Assembly (NCBI RefSeq): GCF_020184175.1
Contig: NC_065530.1
Coordinates: 53,235,260-53,299,259 of the forward strand
Length of the DNA: 64,000 nt
Direction of reading: 5' to 3'
DNA from: Aphis gossypii
Taxonomy: Eukaryota; Arthropoda; Insecta; Hemiptera; Aphididae
In this document: in pieces, positions 36,827 to 49,131 of the stretch
Position numbering within the stretch: the first letter of the stretch is position 1
Layout of the letters: each line of letters begins with the position of its first letter
Position numbers and translations under genes: made by a program
Notes under the pieces: model-generated
What the model saw: the letters and a program-made list of their open reading frames with translations, nothing else
Told to the model about the DNA's origin: nothing
Database searches by the model: none

Positions 36827-36887
36827 ATTGCGTAAGAAGACTGCTCGAAATTCAACTGGCGGAAAATCGCAAGGGAAGTGACAACTG
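36827..36887 (+). pseudogene. Decayed histone H3 fragment (N-terminal tail)
   Basis: From 36834 the plus strand reads K-K-T-A-R-N-S-T-G-G-K-S-Q-G-K, then TGA, then Q-L. Histone H3 residues 4-20 are K-Q-T-A-R-K-S-T-G-G-K-A-P-R-K-Q-L, so 12 of 17 positions agree and the order is kept. Upstream, ATTGCG at 36827 resembles an altered start (ATG GCN) with about five bases lost, and the inserted TGA at 36879-36881 sits between residues 18 and 19. Similarity fades after Leu20. H3 is an abundant nucleosome protein whose genes often give rise to retrocopies. The start mutation, deletion, stop and truncation make this non-functional. The alternative is a chance match, but the T-A-R-x-S-T-G-G-K core is hard to obtain by chance. 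Confidence 0.5.
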
Positions 36888-36889
36888 GG

Positions 36890-38175
36890 TCTGTGCGAAT
36901 GGGGCATGGGTAGTATTTTATACTCGGACAGTGGCCGGAAACACATAGAAATGGCTTTTAAAATACGAGTTGAGGAATGTTTGTTTGAAAATATGATGTG
37001 TCAAATAATTAAGATTTAGTTTCAAATGCCCTATTTATTTTTGGTATTTTTAAAATTAAGTCTTAGTACACTCTTGAAAACAATGGTTCATAGTATTGTC
37101 AATTTTATGTTCAAATAATATTATAGTCAACATTTTGTTTTCTGATGAAAATGTTTTTTATAGTCTGAAGTGTGTTCTATACACCTATAGGCTCATTAGT
37201 ATAAAAAATTTAAAATTGGTTAGTAAAATTATTTCTTTTTTCTTTTAGTGACTGCATTACACGAGCCTATAAAACCAGTTCGTCAAAATCAAGTAAAAAA
37301 ACAATAGAATTATAACATAATACATTTTATACAGTGGTTGATATACTTATATATGTACTTATGCGGTGGACAGCACGTGATATCTCCATTTCACAATGAT
37401 TGACCCTAACACACGCAGTTTTCTCCAGTTTGAAAACCGTACGCATTACGCAAGTAAATAAAAAGATCTGCTGACTTTTTTACGTGCATAAAATGTAACA
37501 GTAGAGCTGCACAGTCAAAATGAAATAACGAAATACCATTAAGCTCGACATGAGTGCCGGACAAGTAGGTCACACGTGCTATTTAAACGTTTTGGACGCA
37601 GCAAGTCCGAATGCGAAAATGATTTTTCACTGCACTCCGTCTTTGGCTCGTAAAGGACGTGTATACTGTATATATACTATTATTGTGTATACACTGCAGA
37701 TTTCCTCCCCGAGGTAATACAAATATACAATATTAGTAGATTGTGGTTACATTCAAGGGATGATCCTTTTATCACAGACCAGACGCAACGTCATATAAAA
37801 TACAAAATGTCAAGATATATATGTTTGTATTATTATTTTTTGATATTTAAAATCTTATTATATTTAACGTTATACTCGTATGCATATGTTGTGTGATCTG
37901 CACGTGTGTCATAATAATCACTAGTATATTTGGGAAAAGTTGATAATGCAAAATCAAATTTCAAAAAATGCATTATTTATGAAAACAGCCATTAATGAGA
38001 GAAAACATAATATACTTGCATATTATAACTTATAATACATTTCTAATATTATATTCCATGGACGATGAAACGCACTATTATTATTTCGTCTGCTGCAATG
38101 TGCGTAAGTCGTTAGGTATATATACTGAATATTTTTTTTTTATGTTATGTTTTCCATTCCAACCACGTTAATAAA
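36890..38175. other. AT-rich stretch
   Basis: No gene is visible. The composition is slightly mixed at 37350-37660. TATACACTGCAG occurs at 37688-37699. Confidence 0.55.
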
Positions 38176-38179
38176 GTCA

Positions 38180-38360
38180 TTATTATCGTCGAGCACGGTC
38201 TTTAATGGCCGAATCGTGTCCGTCGCGTTCGCCCGTGCTGTTGTGTGTAGCGGCCGTCAAAACCCTTTTTCGGTTTCTCTGATTCCGCTTCCATCTCTCT
38301 CTCTCTCTGTCTCTTTCTCTCTCCTCTCTCCTCTCTCTCTTTCTCATTGTATCTGACACA
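38180..38360. promoter_or_regulatory. Small CpG block followed by a CT-rich tract
   Basis: 38200-38270 contains several CpGs (CGTGTCCGTCGCGTTCGCC-like). It runs into an imperfect (CT)n tract at 38292-38345. A plus-strand frame (38147-38356) is open across it, but its second half is pure Ser/Leu/Pro from the CT repeat. CpG plus a pyrimidine tract resembles patches 5 and 8 and may mark a transcription start on the plus strand. Confidence 0.22.
38292..38345. repeat. CT-rich simple repeat
   Basis: About 54 bases of almost uninterrupted C and T, mainly CT units with occasional G and TT. Part of it resembles microRNA miR-14 only because of low complexity. Confidence 0.9.
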
Positions 38361-38364
38361 GTGT

Positions 38365-40945
38365 CTCACTGGCACGACACCTATTTTTTTTTTATATATA
38401 TTTAGTTTACTTGACGAGGTGTTGGATTAAAAAAATATATATTTAATAGAGTTGTGTACTGCGCAGTCAATATTATACCAAATATACAAACCCCGCAGTA
38501 GCTATAAAATTATAAAATCATTATCGTCTGGAGGTCGTAACTACTTTTACATAATAATATTATAATAATGTACGAGTATATATATTACCGTTATTAGGCG
38601 CAATACTTTTATGTTCGTAACTCGTAGGCGGTGAAGTATACCTACCTATGTAAAAAAACAACTTGCTTATCAATATATAAAGCGATATACACGATAATAA
38701 TATAATATAAACCCGATATAATCACGTAACTATTATAATGCTATATATATCACACGTTTTAATTCTTTGCCATGTATAAATATATTATTGAAAAATAATA
38801 AAAATCGAGATCAACTGTTAACTATAGCTTTCGTCATTCTACATAGTTCGGATTTTTTCGTTTATTTTACAGTTTTATACACCAAATTATAATCTCCATA
38901 ATTCGTTAAATTGATTTTGTTGAAAGATTTACGTCATTAACTATAGAGTGTCAAAGTTTGTTAATCTTGTGAATTTTTTCACTCAACTAATAACCGATTT
39001 TATTTAATTATTCATGTGCTTGAAGCAATTTTTTAAAATCAAGACTGACCCTGTTCGACTACAGCACCAAATGAGATTTCATCACGAGAACTTTTCTTAA
39101 CGATTTATTTGATTGATAGTTTTTTTCTTGATTTTACTCGAGTAAAATAAATGTCCATTGACATATAATTATGACTTAGTATAACGTTCGAATGATACTA
39201 CTTTCCAATTTTGAAGGCAACAACTAAACAATCAAAAGTACAGTAGAATTATTGACATATTTTACACTCCGACTTAAGTCACATTCCCTGGTAGCTGAAC
39301 TAAAAACGTGTTTCTTTAGAACCGTTTATTTAAATATTCTTATTTTGATTTCAATGCAATAAATGTTACAATTACTATATTATGTTTTCTTTAATCTTCA
39401 CACTCATCTCTCAACTACATCGTGTACGTCGACGTAAATTTACAATGAAGTTATTAACAGTTAGTAATACTAAATGTATTTTTTTTTTTTAACTTGTGTT
39501 ATTTATCAATCTTAATATATATAATAATATATACATAAAATACAAGAATTTATTACAAAAAATATTATAGATCAAAAAAATAAATATAATTTCAATTAAA
39601 ACATCAAATACGACATCGCTGCTGTGTTATTATTACTTATTATTTTAATGGAAAAAAAAATAATAACAGTAGTATTTATTATATTGTCATTACTCATAAC
39701 TGTAAACAATTATTATTAATTTTAAACATATTCACTGCAGGTTGTCTTTACCGAGTTACGCTCAAAATGATTTTTACAATGTGGTAATTTATCAATGTAT
39801 ACTTTCAAATTTACCATCACTGCTCACAATATCAACGGTTCTATAAGGTCGCAAATAATAATATACGTGCGTGGCTGCGTGTTATAGGTTACGATAATCG
39901 CCATCACTCATGTCCATAGTCCCATTGTATGCATATAGGTAGTATAATATATTCTTGCACCTATTTTTGATCGAAATCGAATACGATCAAGATAGCAGTG
40001 AACACTACAGTTGCACTGTTTATGCTGAATTGACACAACTTAAATGTCTGATCAACAGTTCGGCGGTAGTGTGAAATACGAATAGATCAATAGTGATACG
40101 GAGACATGGCGTGATGTTCTCGATAGATATAGAAAACGGTATCAGTAATGAATATATTAAAGCTATTTCGGTCGAGAATTCAATATTATGAGATCTACTT
40201 TTAGGCTTAGATATCGCATATTTCAATCTTTGTTTGTCGGTGACTGGGCGTTACCAGTGCATGTTGCTTGGAGTATGACTACTTCACGTTATGAAGAATC
40301 ATTTAAAAGTTTTTTCGCCAATTGTATACTTTGGTAGTATGGATAACTGCGGGTGTAAAGATTTAAATGAAATGCAACGCGAAGCAAGTGAAGCATAAAT
40401 GATTGAAACGATATGCGACATATCGTGAAGGCTAATCCAACGTGAAAAAAAAATTAAAACAGCTTTTAAAATGTTTGAATTTAAATGTACTTATTATATA
40501 AGTAAGACTCGATCAGATTATTTATGAAAATAAATTTGGCCGAAATCCCTGCACATAATCTGGTTTTCTATACTTTTATATTATACGAGTACCGGAGTAC
40601 TTACATATTTTTATGGTACCTATAAGATCGGTGTCAATTCGGTGATGAACTGGTTCTATACTGTAGTCGACAGGTACTATAAAAGTATTGTATCGGTTAC
40701 TATTATGCTTATTGTTAACGATTTTCATATATTTATTATCGTACTTTACACCTGTACAAATTAAACGTAAGCAACTTGTGCATATGAGATAATAATAACA
40801 TAATAATGCACACTGTTATTATAATTCCACGGCCGATATACGCACACAATATAAGCATTATAATCAATCATTTCGGCACCAGAATATGCAGGTCACGCGC
40901 GTGTTCGCGGTGAAAGAATAAGAAGAATATATTTTTTTTAAAAAA
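38365..40945. other. AT-rich desert
   Basis: Nothing gene-like is visible. A perfect 8-bp stem ACGATATG/CATATCGT with a CGA loop is at 40408-40426. The frame 40020-40226 on the minus strand is Ile/Ser/Leu-rich without a domain. Confidence 0.6.
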
Positions 40946-40953
40946 AAACTTAC

Positions 40954-40990
40954 ATGGTGGATAATTGTTTGCCATTCGATTTAATCTCAT
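40954..40990 (-). CDS. Candidate first coding exon with GTAAGT donor (minus strand)
   Basis: On the minus strand an ATG at 40990-40988 is preceded by an in-frame TAG. It opens M-R-L-N-R-M-A-N-N-Y-P-P and then reaches GTAAGT at 40953-40948 in phase 1. A second ATG (40975) lies in the same frame. The bases upstream on this strand (40991-41060) are GC-richer than the surroundings, as expected of a 5' untranslated region or promoter. Twelve residues are too few to name a family. A T/A-rich tract follows the donor. Confidence 0.22.
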
Positions 40991-40994
40991 AAGA

Positions 40995-43370
40995 AGCGTT
41001 CGCGGTGTCTAATGGCGTGTAATCACCGCCGCCGACCAATTATATTATCTATACACACCGCGACGGTATGCCAGAACACTATATTATACATACACACCAG
41101 CACACCTATATCTAACACACAATATATATATTATTGCTGAGTTTAGGGCCGTGAGGCGTATAATATATTACTTATAGAGCGAGACGCTAACTATACATTG
41201 AGTCGTTCACACGTAGTTATGTGATAATAATAAATGTTATTAATATTACTAGCGACGTAAAGTGGACGGACGCAAAAAGGTCTGTGCGAATCTCTGCTAT
41301 AATATATAGTAGGTACATATAATATATATATAATAATTGCTTTAAGATACACTCGGGTTGTTGTAGAGATTTTTAAGTCGATTCGTTCCCTTGAAAATGC
41401 AAGATGTTGATGAAGGGCGCTGTAATGATAGTACACAGAGTAAAATCGTTTTACTCTTAAATCTGTCTACTATATTTTATACTTAAGTATATAATACACT
41501 CAAGGTATAGGATTTTATATTTTGCACGAGTCACAATATATTATCTCCTGTTAACCTCGATATGAATTCCGGATGTTTAAATATATACCGATTTGAGTGT
41601 AAAAAAAATCACCATCCTATTGGTTACTGCTCCCGGTAATTTATCCGGTTTTGTAATATTTCAGATGAGTATTATATTTTTTTTCACAAAACCTTCCTGA
41701 AAGTTCTATAGGCTCGATAGATTACTGATTTCGTCTCGACATCCGATTGATATAAATCTATATATCTCTTACAAACACTTTATTCTTCGACGGTTTTCGA
41801 ATAATAGTTACAATCAACTTTATTCCGGTTACATCAGTATAATATGTTCTTCTTTGTTAGGCTACTACAGTGCATGATCGTTTTCTACTCTAACTCCAAT
41901 CCGTTTTGCTCCTGTTACCACTATGTTTTATAAAGTTTTGTGTGATTTTTCTATAGGAAAAATATATTATACTTCCACTTTTGTTTGATTGTATTATTAT
42001 AATCTATAATACATATTTTGGTTAAGTTATGGTATACTAACATTATGGCAGTTGAGGGCTGCTAAATAGTATACTATTATACTACTATATACTATTATAT
42101 AATATAGGTGTAATGTAATAAAAATTAATACATTTGTTTATTGCGGTATTATAATAGGTATGTATATTATTAATATTTTTTATATCTAATAGAAAACGAC
42201 AATTATTGTTTACAATTTACTTTTATGATTAATACATTAGCAGACTTATATTTTAATAAAAACACGTCATATTTTAAAAAACGTGCAATTGATAAAAATT
42301 AAAGTAAGGATTTTAAGTGGAGGAGGAATTTTTAAAAACGTACTATTTCCATTTTACCGAAATTTTCTATACTTAATTACTAGAAACTCGTAGAAATAAT
42401 CTATAAGTATCAACAATTTTGTAAAAATATACTTATTTAAAAAATGATTTAATTTACAATTTTAGTTTTAACTGTATTATTACATTTCAAATAGAAAAAT
42501 TCAGTTGCAGTCTAAAAATAGCTAAAAAAAATTCATAATATTTTGAAAATTTAACCGTGTATAAATATATTATAATTAATACAAACATTATTGGTGAAAA
42601 TTTCAAGCATCTATTTACAGTGATTTGTTTTTGAGTTACAGTGTAAAAAGATCAGTTTTCTGAAAACTGCTGGAAACTTCTTACTTTTGACCTCTATAAT
42701 GTACCAATAATATTTAATTTGCCACCTGAAACCATCCCTAAAATTTTAAATTGAAGAATTATTTCGACAAGTTATCGTGTACACAGTCACTAAAACAAAA
42801 CAAAAAAAAAAAACACATCATTGTAAAATCAATACATTCCTCACTCCGTTCAGAATCTAAAATGTATATAAGATAATTATTTATAAAATAGCAAAAGTTG
42901 TGAAGATGAAAGTCGGAGTAAGTTTCGAGCATACTAACGACAGACTTAAATAATGGCGCATTTGAATTCAGCATCTGAAATCAATTATTTTAAGGAAAAA
43001 TATCTATACCTACCAATAAAATCTACTAGCCGATAACTATTTTAACATTCATAACCAACATTAACGACAGTTAACTGAAATGGTTTACGCGGCAATAAAA
43101 TAAAAATAAAATAAAAAAGGTACCTATACCCATGAATAAATACTTTTATAAATAACAATCACAGTATTAAATTTGGGTCGGCCAATTTACACATAAGTAT
43201 ACTAATATTATTCTGTACAAAAAAAAAAAAACATATTTGTTATAATAGTGAATGCAAAAAACAATAGGTATATATAAATATAAACTCGTTTATGGTTTGA
43301 AAATTTTCCGGCGGGTGGTTGTGATGGCAATTAAAACCGTTTTATAAACCACGAGATGAACATCGTACAC
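40995..43370. other. AT-rich stretch, mildly CpG-containing at its left edge
   Basis: 40995-41240 is moderately GC-balanced and could be upstream DNA for the minus-strand candidate exon at 40954. From about 41300 onward the sequence is AT-rich without a recognisable gene. The minus frame 42759-42974 has no known domain. Confidence 0.5.
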
Positions 43371-43391
43371 AATAATAATAATAATAATAAT
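43371..43391. repeat. (AAT)7 microsatellite
   Basis: Pure AAT units, directly visible, flanked by GGGCGGCCG on the right. Confidence 0.93.
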
Positions 43392-44725
43392 GGGCGGCCG
43401 TTTTGTCAGTAACAACGACAATAGTAATAAGTAATAACAGTGTGTGTAGGCCTTAGCCCCGGAGTCAATCAAATTGTCATTAACGGTGGTAATGCGCGCG
43501 CGGGCACAGATAGACGTGAACGGGTGTGCATGTGTGTGCTCCGGACATGATTACGGCATGGCGTGCGTTGCGTGCCGTGAGTATGATACATATATATATT
43601 ATATTATATATTTCGTGTGCGTTGCCCGTAGATGATATTATTATTATTAAAAATGTACGAGACACGTCGCCGTGCTTACGAACGTTGTTATTATTATTAT
43701 TAGGTATTTGTGAAAACTAATTCCGAAACGTGAACCCAAAGAAGGCAAAGGACGGGGAGGTAGCAGTGTAAGCGTAATAACGCAATATATATTATACTTC
43801 AATATACGCACGACAGCTATTTTATAGCACGTCGTTTGATCGATTCGACGTCGTCGTCGACGACTATAGGTAAACGGTTGTAGCCTGTTATATTATTAGG
43901 TAATGTTTTTTTTTTGTAAATCGTAAACACCACGACGTAATAGCTTAATGTATAATATAGTGAAAATCTATACGATAGAACTTTAAGATCACGGCCAGGC
44001 GTTTGGACGACTTTGATTCGAGCGAGTATCATCACACCGTCTATAACCATCGTATACACACAACACTATAATATGTCTATATATGTGTATGGCACACGTG
44101 AGATAATATAATAATTATAGTATTACAGGTCATATATAATATGTGGTAATATTACAGATGCTCTCGCTCGCCATTTAAAGCGGCTTGGTTCGAAAACGCG
44201 ACTATGCCTGATTATGATTATTGTTCCCTCACGACCTCGCTGCAGTGCGAGCATAATATTATTTTCGGTTATTAGTAAAGTTATTACTTATACGACGTGT
44301 ATAAGTGTATGTTATGGTGCGATCAGTTTTCCGTCACCCTGCACGTGATAAATATACTTACAGTGCACGACTCACGTCCCGATATCGTCCGTTCTCGAAA
44401 TGATATCTTCTGCAATGTTTTACACACTCGGTGGACGTCTGTATATGAGGACGGCAAATGACTTCATCGCGGTTTATCCTTAACCCTCGGGTCCGCACTT
44501 ACGAAAGGCCCACATGACGTTAATCGCTTGCTGCAACTTTTTGCAAGTCTCGTTAACAGAATTTAAAACGACGTTGTCACTCGGAATACATCACTCTGCA
44601 AATACACCACAGCAACATTCCCACCACGTGCCCAAACTCAGAAAACGCGTCCTGGCTACACTTAAATTATTATACGTTCATCGTATACGTCATACGTGTA
44701 TATCAGGAAAGCGCAACAGTGTTTT
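43392..44725. other. Mixed-composition stretch
   Basis: CpG-containing patches at 43485-43580, 43820-43870, 44160-44260 and 44330-44700 alternate with AT runs. The plus frame 44514-44789 has a balanced first half followed by Phe/Leu runs from a T tract, and no domain is seen. Minus-strand GTGAGT at 44374-44369 follows a possible CATTGCAG acceptor 34 bases earlier, a weak micro-exon pattern. Confidence 0.4.
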
Positions 44726-44729
44726 GAAT

Positions 44730-47283
44730 CGATTGAGCTTTTTTGTGTTTTTTTTTTTTTTAATTCTTCTATACACAAACAGGGCTTAATATTAAATGAT
44801 CTATGAATTGTCAAATTTAGCTTCAAAAATTAACTAACTATACTTGTAGTTTTTTTAAATTTAAAGTTTAAAAATACATAATATATACCATGAAAATGAA
44901 CATTTAATAAAATATAACATTATTTTTGTCAATTTGTCAATTTATTCGGTAATATAAACTAAGAAAGTATGAAAAAATACTATTAAATCAGAATATAGAG
45001 AATACGAAAACATGCAATTATAATATTCTGCAAATTAAAAATCATTTATTACTCATATACAGTCATATGGGTACATGCAACATGGTTTAGTATAATAAAA
45101 AGTAATGTATAATAAACAGAATATTTTAGACGAGTAATGTCTAAATTTCTTCCTCAAAATACCAAACATATTAAATTCACAAATCTGATAAAATCTATAA
45201 AAAAAAACTGAAATTACTATTACAAGTTAAAATTAATTATTTATATCACAAATCTTTGTTTAAAGAAAAATATCTAACAAAAATATGTTGAATTCATTCT
45301 CAATAATTATCATGATAACACTTACATTTCTATTGTGTATAATAAAAATATTGATATTACCTGCCTATTTAGAGAGCGGCTTTCTACTTCAGCTGGTTAA
45401 GTTAAGTGTGTGTCTATGATATTTATATATATTAAATTATTAGTGTGTTATGATAAGACGTGTTCGTTCTTCCTCGAGGCCTGAGCAACAGACAATGCGT
45501 CGTTAAGTTATACAACGATCTTCGTTTGCGAATTATCTGCGGTATATGCATTTCTGCATTAGTATTAATGTGTACAAATCGCACGTACACATTATATTAT
45601 ATTATGTGGCCTCAAGAAAGCCTCCTCACTCGGTCTGCAATATCTATATGACTTTGCCACAGTGCCATGCCATATAAATACGTTTTCTACCTGGATTGGA
45701 CATCGCTGGATTAATATTATTTCATTTATTAATTTAACATATAATTAATCATCGTCTACCAGAATCAGTCATTTTGTTTTGTGTATCGTATAATATTATA
45801 TATCCATCGAACAGGACCGCCTTTATTAATGGCTTCACCGAGAACGGAAAACTAGACCGCTGTTTAAAATTCGATTTGAAGGATTTCTTATCCACCGTAT
45901 TCGATTTTTTAACGTATCGTTGTCGACGCCCACTATATACGATATTTTGAAATTACTACGACACTTCAGTATACGCAGTACCTATAGGTTATAATAGGAA
46001 AATAATAATAAATTAGAAATTGTAAAACTTGTTCTTATTATAGGACATAGGTATTGACATGATTATGTTACTCGTTAATTTTTTTTAGCATAATATTATA
46101 TCGGTTCGAATCTACAGGTTGATACACTGATTAACAACCAAAAAATAATTTAAAGCTTAAATTTGAATTGTTGAATGTTTGATTCATGTGTCAATGTAAG
46201 TTTACATCAATTATTAAAACTTAAATTTAAAAATATAATTATTTTTGAACCTATTACACTAAAATATATTTTTTAACTTTGAAGTATGGATACGTTTAAA
46301 TTTAAATTAGAAATTAAATAAGCATATAGCACACATGTATAATATATTAATATTATATTTGGTTATTTAATTGGGTATATTTTTATGGAGGTACTTTGTT
46401 CTTGATTAACTTTAAGTTGTGATTCTAGTATTTAAAAAAAAAAAACGAAAAAACTTGTATGAATAAAGTCATTTTGTATATTTCGTATACAGCCAGTGTT
46501 ATTATGACAAAGTAATACATTTTTAGGAAAATTAACCTTGGATGTCAGATGACTGCGTACAAGTTTTATACATACAATTCCTAATCGATTTTTAATTAGT
46601 GTTTCGTGTTTTTAATGCTATTGCCTATAGCTATAGCTACTCAGATATGTTTACTCGTTATATAGGTAACTTTTGATTTTTAACTTTATATATACACAAA
46701 CAATATCGGTATTATATATATATAATATATATATAGGGTTTAGAAATTATTATGTTTGGGTACGTATATATTATGATGTATCGACTCTTCAGAAGTCACA
46801 CCTTTGTAATAACTAACATGATTTCACAGTGAAATAAACCATGATTGACGGTTGTTATGCACCAAGCCATTATTTTGCCACGGGATACTCTATAATTAAA
46901 AATTAAGACAATAATTAGAATTATACTCGTGTATCTATATATGTATAATGTGTATTATATAAAGGTATCGTATTGATGACGTTCAAACGAAACACTATTC
47001 GAAATAATAAATGTATACTTATTACTTATCTATTATATATGTTACAAACAGGACTTTAAACGGTAGTTTGATGGGCAGTATAGCAATATAATTTTCGCGA
47101 ACCAATATAATCGATGCAATTATTGCATAGCACATAGCTGAATGCAATGCCATGATGGTGTGTGTGTGTGTGTTGATGATTGGCAATAATATGCCGTGGG
47201 GTGCGATTGATGCCACAACGACGCCGATACATGTGTATAATACCGAAGTCAATTAGCAACGATTCCGTTCAATTTTATAGTTA
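44730..47283. other. AT-rich desert
   Basis: No gene is recognisable. The plus frame 45460-45651 and the minus frames 47022-47259 are short and without a domain. A 7-bp stem TGTGTAC/GTACACA lies near 45570-45592. Confidence 0.58.
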
Positions 47284-47308
47284 TAATAATAATAATAATA
47301 ATAATAAT
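47284..47308. repeat. (TAA)8 microsatellite
   Basis: About eight TAA units, directly visible. Confidence 0.94.
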
Positions 47309-47309
47309 C

Positions 47310-48065
47310 ATTTTTCGATGTCTGCGTAGTTTTAAAAATCCCTGCGACTAAATAATAAATCATACCACTTTAGAGTAACGCAATCGGGCATATAACAAAA
47401 ATCAGTGGTACGTAAAACTTTCCACGGGTCGTAGCGATCAGTTAAAAATAAATTAAACAATTGAATTACATTTTAAATCAATAGCGTAAACGCAGAATAA
47501 GTGAACGAAATACAATATATTATAATTAAAAGTTTTCAAAGATATATACATTGTAAAATTGTATAATATTATAGTAGTACGCCTACACGATTCGTTTATT
47601 GTACATGACAATATGTTATTTATCGCTAGTCGTAACATTTGTGTTGCAACTCTTCTTATTACTTTATCACGTCATGTAGCGTACTATATATTATTGCGCA
47701 GTTGAACAAAAAAATTACGCGCGTACAAGACAATAGTTTAAAACACGTCTGTTGAAGATCTGTTGGTAGATTAAAAATCTGACACGATGCCAAAAATGTT
47801 TTTTGTCCTTATATAGATAAACAGCATAATATAATATAATTGGAAACATACACCCAGCAACGCGCTTTTTTTTTATCGACTTAAAATCCGTCTTGCTCGA
47901 AACAAATGACACTCCGAATCCTATTGTGATAAATATAATATCATATTATATTATGATATGTGCGTGTGTATAACATTATATACATTTGCACACGCACAAA
48001 TGCGTACAATCATAATATTGTATTATATACTGGCATGATGGATATAATATACTATAATATATAGA
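47310..48065. other. AT-rich stretch
   Basis: No gene is seen. It contains the 10-bp stem at 47959-47998. Minus-strand frames (47453-47638, 47715-47912) are short and without a domain. Confidence 0.55.
47959..47998. repeat. Perfect 10-bp inverted repeat, 20-nt spacer
   Basis: TGTGCGTGTG at 47959-47968 is the exact reverse complement of CACACGCACA at 47989-47998. The spacer is AT-rich. On the minus strand the right arm reads TTGTGCGTGTG, the first 11 bases of insect miR-210, but the remainder does not match. Confidence 0.75.
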
Positions 48066-48102
48066 ACCTTCGTGTTGATGTTGCAGGGTTGCAAATGATG
48101 CG

Positions 48103-48180
48103 ATGGCGACGGGGAATGGAAATCAAAAAGGAAGCGAGACAGTGGAAATCGTGGAAAATTTCGCGAACGCCATAACATAA
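48103..48180 (+). CDS. Candidate terminal exon or small frame (25 codons)
   Basis: After a TGTTGCAG acceptor-like site (48086) the plus strand is open to TAA at 48178-48180. From the ATG at 48103 it reads M-A-T-G-N-G-N-Q-K-G-S-E-T-V-E-I-V-E-N-F, then five more residues. The composition is balanced and hydrophilic, unlike the neighbouring AT-rich frames. No family is recognised and the length is small. A second open stretch follows at 48551. Confidence 0.15.
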   Translation: MATGNGNQKGSETVEIVENFANAIT

Positions 48181-48550
48181 TAATATTTTAATATATTTAT
48201 TATGATTAATATCGTGGTGGTTACGAGCTGCAGCGACATCCGTCGACGACCGTACACGGGAAAACCATTAGACGAAATGACTGCAAGCGACGCCGGAGGA
48301 CCCGTCCGAGGCTTCCATCCACAATAATTTGTATGAATGCGGACGAGCGGTCGCACGAGAGTGCATATAATATTATATACAGTAAAAATAATAATATTCA
48401 CAATTTTTTATGCACCTACCACCTATATACCTATATGATAGGCGCGCACACGTCCTGAACGGAGATAGATAGCTAGTGTAAGTTGTATTGCAGGTAACCA
48501 TACATAATATACAATATTATAATAATATTATAATGTCGAAATGCAGGTAA

Positions 48551-48691
48551 TCCCGGTATGTATATTGGGACCGGTCCAAAATCCAATTAGTGCGACCGCT
48601 GCAGGAACGGGCGTTGAAAAATCGACTGCCGTTCGATCGTACGATTGTGAGTCGAGTGTACACTCGGTTGGAGCAGCAACTTATGTTATAG
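48551..48691 (+). CDS. Open stretch of 46 codons with protein-like composition
   Basis: Bounded by TAA (48548-48550) and TAG (48689-48691) on the plus strand. The reading is rich in Arg, Leu and Gln, with segments such as K-I-Q-L-V-R-P-L-Q-E-R-A-L-K-N-R-L-P-F-D. It has no ATG near its start, so it would need to be an internal or terminal exon. The opposite strand is also open (48517-48762), so composition may be responsible. No domain is known. Confidence 0.13.
   Translation, partial: SRYVYWDRSKIQLVRPLQERALKNRLPFDRTIVSRVYTRLEQQLML
48653..48666. repeat. 14-bp perfect palindrome
   Basis: CGAGTGTACACTCG reads the same on both strands, a few bases from ATCGTACGAT, another perfect palindrome. 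Confidence 0.92.
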
Positions 48692-49113
48692 CTGCAACCT
48701 CGGTCGCCATCGTGGCCTAAGATGACGTGCGTGAAGTAAATTTCCGTCGAATGCTGCAGCAATAATTGTGCTTGTGCATTATTTTTTTTAATTCGTTTCG
48801 CCCGAGGACCGATTCACAAGACTCGAAGGATTATCAATCATATTGTTATTATTTTTATTAGAAATAATAATTATGCTGAAATAAAAGTGGAAAAAATTAT
48901 CGATTTATAATTTACTAACTAAAGTTTTGAACTATCTTTTGTAACGTTAACAGGTGAGTTGCTTGCTCAAAAATGCCCTGTTTAATGATCTTTTCACTGT
49001 AATTAAAATAAATGATCTAGAAAAATATTTACGAGAAAATACTATACGAATCTATGATTTTAAAATGTTATACTATTTAGCTGAATTTTGTATGGTATTT
49101 TTGTATTTACTAC

Positions 49114-49131
49114 AAAAAAAAAAAAAAAAAA
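49114..49131. repeat. A18 homopolymer
   Basis: Eighteen consecutive A residues. It could be a leftover of a retroposed sequence or plain slippage; no target-site duplication or upstream RNA-like sequence was found. Confidence 0.9.

Noticed and set aside
37773..37785. TATCACAGACCAG resembling the miR-2 family
   Set aside because: An extra base breaks the family sequence and the expected 5' arm is absent.
38303..38325. Similarity to miR-14 (CTTTCTCTCTCCT)
   Set aside because: It lies in a CT-rich simple repeat, the seed does not match, and there is no hairpin partner.
42759..42974. 71-codon minus-strand frame containing S-E-R-S-E-E-C
   Set aside because: Short, surrounded by Phe/Cys runs from AT-rich DNA, and no family or second copy in the window.
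46645..46656. AGATATGTTT resembling miR-190
   Set aside because: Ten bases only, with no complementary arm downstream.
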